Shown here in pieces: positions 24,060 through 28,117 of a stretch of 28,117 bases of DNA (position 1 is its first letter; each line of letters starts with the position of its first letter). This stretch comes from CAMFTQ01 sp051881615 (lineage in GTDB: Bacteria; Bacillota; Clostridia; Oscillospirales; Acutalibacteraceae). The DNA is taken from contig JBJEQF010000032.1 of the NCBI GenBank assembly GCA_051881615.1, positions 1 to 28,117 on the forward strand, read 5' to 3'. The notes below the pieces were generated by a model that saw only the letters and a program-made list of their open reading frames with translations, was not told the DNA's origin and made no database searches. The translations under genes and the position numbers were made by a program.

Positions 24060-24308
24060 TTATTTTGTAAAAAACGCAATAACATTAAGTGCGATTACAA
24101 ACAGAACAAAGCCTGCCGCAAAAACCTTTGTCCATCTTGCAAGGAAAGCATCAATGGAACGAGCCTTATTCTTTGAGAAGAATGTATCGGCACCGCCTGT
24201 GATTACACCTACACCCTGCTGATGACCCTCTTGTAATATAATTACAACGATGATGGCTATTGAGAACAAAATAAGTAATCCACCTAAAACATAACTTAAA
24301 ACGCCCAT
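24060..24308 (-). CDS. secG: Preprotein translocase subunit SecG
   Basis: An auxiliary subunit of the SecYEG channel in the cytoplasmic membrane that aids preprotein translocation. The 82 residues show the standard two-helix hairpin: helix 1 about 5-25 (VLGGLLILFSIAIIVVIILQ), a glycine-rich loop EGHQQGVGVITGGADTFF, and helix 2 about 60-79. The LQEG...G loop signature is present. The ATG follows AAAGGACG. It has its own promoter and terminator. Downstream of secG many Clostridia carry rnr-smpB; here bofA follows instead. Confidence 0.95.
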   Translation of the reverse strand: MGVLSYVLGGLLILFSIAIIVVIILQEGHQQGVGVITGGADTFFSKNKARSIDAFLARWTKVFAAGFVLFVIALNVIAFFTK

Positions 24309-24363
24309 TATTTAATCGTCCTTTCAAAAGCTTATAAAAGCGTATTTCTTAACTAACTATAAC

Positions 24364-24392
24364 ATAGTATCACAAATTTTTATAATATGCAA
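24364..24392 (-). promoter_or_regulatory. Sigma-A promoter of secG
   Basis: TTGCAT (24392-24387) and TACTAT (24369-24364) on the minus strand are 17 bases apart, about 55 bases ahead of the start codon. I see no clear terminator for the topoisomerase genes between 24393 and 24423. Confidence 0.6.
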
Positions 24393-24423
24393 TAGTTTTT
24401 TTGATTTTTTACAAATACAGCCG

Positions 24424-26664
24424 TTAAATCAGCGAAAACTGCTGTGATGAATCCTCCTCTGCTGAAGGCAGCATACCTGCTGACGGCAGAGTTTTTGTTC
24501 TGTACCGTGACGGCTTTGAGAAGGTGCCCTCCTCATAAACAGACAACGTCATTAGCCTGTGACCCTTTTTAAGCTTCATAGCGGCTACGCCCTGTGTGTT
24601 ACGTGTAGTTTTGAGTAATAACACGCCAGTATGAAGAAGTAACATTCTGCCTGCTGATGAAGTCAGAAGCAGCTCGCAGTCGGTCTGAATAAAGCACATA
24701 TCCGAAAGCGGGGACTTGTCGGAATACGCATTAGACAGCTTTTTGCGGTTTGTTTTTGTTGCATACGCTTCAAGCGGAACCTTTGCGATTTTTCCGTTTT
24801 CAAAGGCAAAAATGAGTATTCCGCTGTAGTCGCCGGTAACTACCATTTTTACAACGGCTTCGCCCTCGTCCATAGCAAGCCTTGCAGGGATATATTCACC
24901 CAGAACGCTTGCCTTTGTATCTGCAAAATCACAGGCTCTTGTTTTGTAAACCTGACATTTATTTGTAAAGAACAGCAGCTCACAGGCATTTGTGGCTTCA
25001 ATATGCTGTGAAATTTCATCGCCGTCCTTTAACTTTTGCTCACCGCCCATTCTGAGCGACAACGGAGTTATCTTTTTGAAATACCCCTCCTTTGTCAGGA
25101 AAAGGTTTACGGGATAGTCGGGGATTTCTTCTTGCTCTTCTGTAAAATCTGCGTCGTCGTTATAGATTATCATACTGCGGCGGGGCTGACCGTATTTTTC
25201 GGCAACGTCCTTAAGCTCCTTGACGATAATCGTTTTTACTCTTGATTTGCTTGCAAGTATTGCTTCAAGCTCTTCGATTTCTTTTTCAAGCTGATCGGTT
25301 TCGTTTGTTCGCTTTAAAATGTATTCTCTGTTTAAATGACGAAGCTTGATTTCGGCTACATATTCGGCCTGAATTTCATCAATGCCGAAGCCTATCATAA
25401 GGTTCGGTACAACCTCTGATTCTTCCTCTGTTTCTCTGACGATGCGAACAGCCTTGTCAATATCGAGCAGAATAAGCTTCAGACCGTTCAGCAGATGGAG
25501 CTTATCCTTTTTCTTGTTCAAGTCAAAATATGTTCTTCTGCGTATGCACTCAATTCTGAAGGCTATCCACTCGTTTAGCAACGCTTTTACGCCGAGAACC
25601 TGCGGAACACCGCCGATAAGTACGTTGAAATTACACGAAAAGCTATCCTGAAGCGTTGTCAGCTTAAACAGCTTTTTCATCAGCCTTTCATAGTCAACTC
25701 CACGCTTTAAGTCGATTGTGATTTTAAGTCCGTCAAGTCCTGTTTCGTCACGAATGTCGGCGATTTCTTTAATTTTTCCTGATTTTACTAAATCAATAGT
25801 TTTCTCAATTACAGCCTCGCACGTTGTTGTGGGAGGGATTTGCGTGATGTCTATACAGTTTGCCGATTTATCATAGCTGTATTTTGCTCTGATTTTTATA
25901 CTTCCTCTGCCTGTTTCGTAAATATCCTTGAAGGCTTGCTCATTGTAAATAATCTGTCCTCCGCCGATAAAGTCGGGAGCCGGCAGAGTTGACATAACGT
26001 CGTGATTTTCGTCACGAATTAAAAGCGCTGTCGTTTCGCAAAGCTCGCTCAGGTTAAAGGAGCAGATGCTTGAAGCCATACCTACGGCTATACCTGTGTT
26101 GGCGTTTACAAGAACTGACGGAAAGGACGCCGGAAGAAGCGTCGGCTCTTTTTGTGTGTTGTCGTAGTTGTCGACAAAATCTACGGTATCCTTGTCGATA
26201 TCCTTAAAAAGCTCGTTGCAGATTTTGTCAAGCTTAGCTTCTGTATATCTTGAAGCCGCCCAAGCCATATCACGGCTGTAGAATTTACCAAAGTTTCCCT
26301 TTGAATCAACATACGGGTGTAGCAGTGCTTCATAGCCTCTTGACAGACGAACCATAGTATCGTAAATCGCCTGATCGCCGTGGGGGTTTAGCTTCATTGT
26401 AGCACCGACTATGTTTGCGGATTTTGTACGTGCGCCCGTCAGCAGTCCCATTTTATACATCGTGTATAACAGCTTTCTGTGTGACGGCTTGAAGCCGTCA
26501 ATCTCGGGTATTGCTCGTGACAGGATAACGCTCATAGCGTAGGGCATATAGTTTTCTTCAATAGTGCTTGCGATTTTTTGCTCTACTACAGTTCCTGCAC
26601 CCTCTATTACGCCCTGTATTTTGTTTATATTATTATTTTTAGATGATTTTCTTTTACTTGCCAA
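24424..26664 (-). CDS. Type IIA topoisomerase subunit A, divergent ParC/GyrA-like
   Basis: The DNA breakage-reunion subunit of a type IIA topoisomerase, 746 residues. The winged-helix/tower region has the active tyrosine Tyr140 (AASRYTEAKL), Arg139 before it, and the PHGD segment. A coiled-coil tower follows and then a shortened six-bladed C-terminal domain (about 490-710). The GyrA-box QRRGGKG is absent, so it is closer to ParC-type (relaxing/decatenating) than to a supercoiling gyrase. The position equal to E. coli GyrA Ser83 is Gln98 (PHGDQAIYD). The start is TTG at 26664, because an in-frame TGA lies two codons upstream and the nearest ATG codons are out of frame. It follows the ParE-like gene by 33 bases. 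This is a paralog of the housekeeping gyrase, presumed to be elsewhere. Confidence 0.88.
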   Translation of the reverse strand: MASKRKSSKNNNINKIQGVIEGAGTVVEQKIASTIEENYMPYAMSVILSRAIPEIDGFKPSHRKLLYTMYKMGLLTGARTKSANIVGATMKLNPHGDQAIYDTMVRLSRGYEALLHPYVDSKGNFGKFYSRDMAWAASRYTEAKLDKICNELFKDIDKDTVDFVDNYDNTQKEPTLLPASFPSVLVNANTGIAVGMASSICSFNLSELCETTALLIRDENHDVMSTLPAPDFIGGGQIIYNEQAFKDIYETGRGSIKIRAKYSYDKSANCIDITQIPPTTTCEAVIEKTIDLVKSGKIKEIADIRDETGLDGLKITIDLKRGVDYERLMKKLFKLTTLQDSFSCNFNVLIGGVPQVLGVKALLNEWIAFRIECIRRRTYFDLNKKKDKLHLLNGLKLILLDIDKAVRIVRETEEESEVVPNLMIGFGIDEIQAEYVAEIKLRHLNREYILKRTNETDQLEKEIEELEAILASKSRVKTIIVKELKDVAEKYGQPRRSMIIYNDDADFTEEQEEIPDYPVNLFLTKEGYFKKITPLSLRMGGEQKLKDGDEISQHIEATNACELLFFTNKCQVYKTRACDFADTKASVLGEYIPARLAMDEGEAVVKMVVTGDYSGILIFAFENGKIAKVPLEAYATKTNRKKLSNAYSDKSPLSDMCFIQTDCELLLTSSAGRMLLLHTGVLLLKTTRNTQGVAAMKLKKGHRLMTLSVYEEGTFSKPSRYRTKTLPSAGMLPSAEEDSSQQFSLI

Positions 26665-26697
26665 GCATCATCATTCCTTTATTTTAATTATACAGCA

Positions 26698-28117
26698 TCA
26701 GCTGACATCAAGGTTATCTATATAATTTGAGCCGTTTTCGACTATGAATTTCTTTCGTTCAGCAAGATTGTCGCCTAACAGCACGTCAAACATCTGCGCA
26801 GTTTTTAATGCGTCATCGGGCATAACCTTGATAAGACGTCTTGTTGCAGGGTTCATAGTAGTAAGGTTCATCATATCGGGTTCGTTTTCACCAAGACCCT
26901 TGCTGCGTTGGATAGTGAACTTCTCTTCCCCGATATCTTTGAGGATTTTTTCCTTTTCAGCCTCTGTATATGCAAAATAGACCTGATTTTTTGTGTTGAT
27001 TTCATACAGCGGAGATTCTGCAATAAATACCTTGCCCTCGTCAATCAGCGTGGGAGTAAGTCTGTAGAGCATTGTTAAAACAAGCGTTCTTATCTGAAAG
27101 CCGTCAACATCGGCATCGGTACAGATGATTACCTTGTTCCAGCGGAGTGCTGATAAATCAAAGCTTGATAAATCCTTATTTGATTTAGTTTTAACCTCTA
27201 CTCCGCAGCCTAAAACCTTAAGCAGGTCGGTAATGATTTCATTTTTGAAAATCTTGTCGTAATCTGCTTTAAGGCAGTTTAAGATTTTACCTCTGATTGG
27301 GATTATCGCCTGAAAATCGGGATCTCTTGCCTGCTTACAGGCACCAAGAGCCGAGTCGCCCTCTACGATAAACACCTCTCTGATTGAAGTATCCTTACTG
27401 CGGCAATCGACAAATTTTGCAACACGGCTTGTAATATCCATATTGCTTGCAAGCGTCTTTTTAATGTTGAGCCTTGTTTTCTCTGCATTCTCTCTGCTTC
27501 GCTTGTTAATAAGCACCTGATTTGTGATTTTGTCGGCATCAAGCGGATTTTCTATAAAATATATTTCAAGCTGATGACGTAAAAACTCTGTCATTGCGTC
27601 CTGAATACCCTTATTTGTAATCGCCTTTTTAGTCTGATTTTCGTATGAGGTCATACTTGAAAATGAGGATATTACAATAACAAGGCAGTCCTTGACATCA
27701 TCAAAATTTATTTTTCCCTCGTTTTTGTTGTACTTTCCGTTTTGCTTTAAATAGCTGTCAATCTGATATACAAATGCGTTTCTTACCGCCTTTTCGGGTG
27801 CGCCGCCGTATTCAAGGTAGCTTGAATTATGGTAGTACTCGGTAAGGCTTACCTTGTTTGAAAAGGCTAAGGCTATGTTCATTTTGCATTTGTACTCGGG
27901 TTTATCGTCACGGTCACGGATTTTTCGTTCTGTCTGCCAGCTCTGAACAGTAGAAAGTGTATCTTCACCGACAATTTCTTTTACGTGATCTACAATTCCG
28001 TTTTCGTACTTAAATTCTGTAACGTCAAAGCCTTTGCCGTTCTGATTGCGGAAAACAAAGGTAACTCCCTCGTTGACTATTGCCTGTCTGCGGATAACAT
28101 CTATAAAATATTCAGCC
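26698..28117 (-). CDS. Type IIA topoisomerase subunit B, ParE/GyrB-like (partial, 5' end off the window)
   Basis: The ATPase-side partner of the subunit downstream. The reading frame stays open from the first in-frame Met (27882) to the right edge, adding 78 codons (AEYFIDVIRRQAIVNEGVTF...), so 472 residues are visible and the N-terminal GHKL ATPase is missing only because the window ends. The visible part holds the end of the transducer domain and the TOPRIM domain with FIVEGDSALG (catalytic Glu), IPIRGKILN and CTDADVDGFQIRTL (metal-binding Asp pair). It ends in RSKGLGENEPDMMNLTTMNP. The usual YKGLGEM/GLGEMDP reads SKGLGENEPD, another sign of a divergent pair. Gene order B then A, with a 33-base gap, is that of parE-parC or gyrB-gyrA operons. 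Confidence 0.9.
   Translation of the reverse strand, partial: AEYFIDVIRRQAIVNEGVTFVFRNQNGKGFDVTEFKYENGIVDHVKEIVGEDTLSTVQSWQTERKIRDRDDKPEYKCKMNIALAFSNKVSLTEYYHNSSYLEYGGAPEKAVRNAFVYQIDSYLKQNGKYNKNEGKINFDDVKDCLVIVISSFSSMTSYENQTKKAITNKGIQDAMTEFLRHQLEIYFIENPLDADKITNQVLINKRSRENAEKTRLNIKKTLASNMDITSRVAKFVDCRSKDTSIREVFIVEGDSALGACKQARDPDFQAIIPIRGKILNCLKADYDKIFKNEIITDLLKVLGCGVEVKTKSNKDLSSFDLSALRWNKVIICTDADVDGFQIRTLVLTMLYRLTPTLIDEGKVFIAESPLYEINTKNQVYFAYTEAEKEKILKDIGEEKFTIQRSKGLGENEPDMMNLTTMNPATRRLIKVMPDDALKTAQMFDVLLGDNLAERKKFIVENGSNYIDNLDVS

Noticed and set aside
27880..27882. ATG at 27882 as the true start of the ParE/GyrB-like gene
   Set aside because: The frame is open to the window edge and the 78 codons upstream read as ParE/GyrB transducer sequence (AEYFIDVIRRQAIVNEG), so the gene is cut by the window and does not start there.
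1..28117. CRISPR arrays, tRNA or rRNA genes, insertion sequences
   Set aside because: None was seen on reading both strands: no regularly spaced repeats, no tRNA-like cloverleaf with TTCGA loop, no transposase.

Overview
The window looks like chromosome from a spore-forming member of the Clostridia, most likely a Ruminococcus-like Oscillospiraceae (R. bromii type). The basis is moderate-to-low GC, strong AGGAG ribosome binding sites, a spoIVB-spo0A pair, a bofA gene, a DUF4364 gene and a gyrase-like topoisomerase pair of the divergent Clostridia kind. Genus assignment is inference; no composition statistics or searches were run.

Layout. (1) Positions 1-1600 are accessory-looking. A strong minus-strand promoter drives a structured leader running off the left edge. 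Divergent from it is a two-gene plus-strand unit: an XRE regulator of the type seen on gut Firmicutes mobile elements, then an unrecognised tail-anchored protein. The unit ends in a bidirectional terminator facing the 3' end of guaA, a well-known integration hotspot. (2) Positions 1734-8355, minus strand, hold the operon purC-purF(1)-purB-purA-guaA behind a clear sigma-A promoter. It makes PRA and SAICAR, carries out both PurB steps, and turns IMP/XMP into AMP and GMP. (3) Positions 8453-12268, minus strand, hold a P-type ATPase and a CCA-adding enzyme. (4) Positions 12376-14410, plus strand, hold spoIVB and spo0A, ending in a strong terminator. (5) Positions 14417-21345, minus strand, hold a second purine operon purE-purF(2)-purM-purN-purO-purH(AICAR transformylase only)-purD, with its own sigma-A promoter and tight or overlapping junctions. 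(6) Positions 21441-23054 hold an SPFH/NfeD membrane pair. (7) Positions 23072-28117 hold a DUF4364 gene facing bofA, then secG, then a ParC/GyrA-like and a partial ParE/GyrB-like subunit.

Together the two purine operons cover most of de novo purine synthesis and both end branches. PurS/PurQ/PurL, PurK and GuaB are not in the window. The last two steps to IMP are split between an archaeal-type IMP cyclohydrolase (PurO) and a stand-alone AICAR transformylase instead of bifunctional PurH. There are two PurF paralogs, and the second has lost conserved glutamine-binding and PRPP-loop residues.

The sporulation genes belong to one circuit. Spo0A is the master regulator. SpoIVB is the forespore protease that signals to the pro-sigma-K processing complex. 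BofA inhibits that complex and is preceded by a sequence closely matching a sigma-E promoter, nested in the secG terminator.
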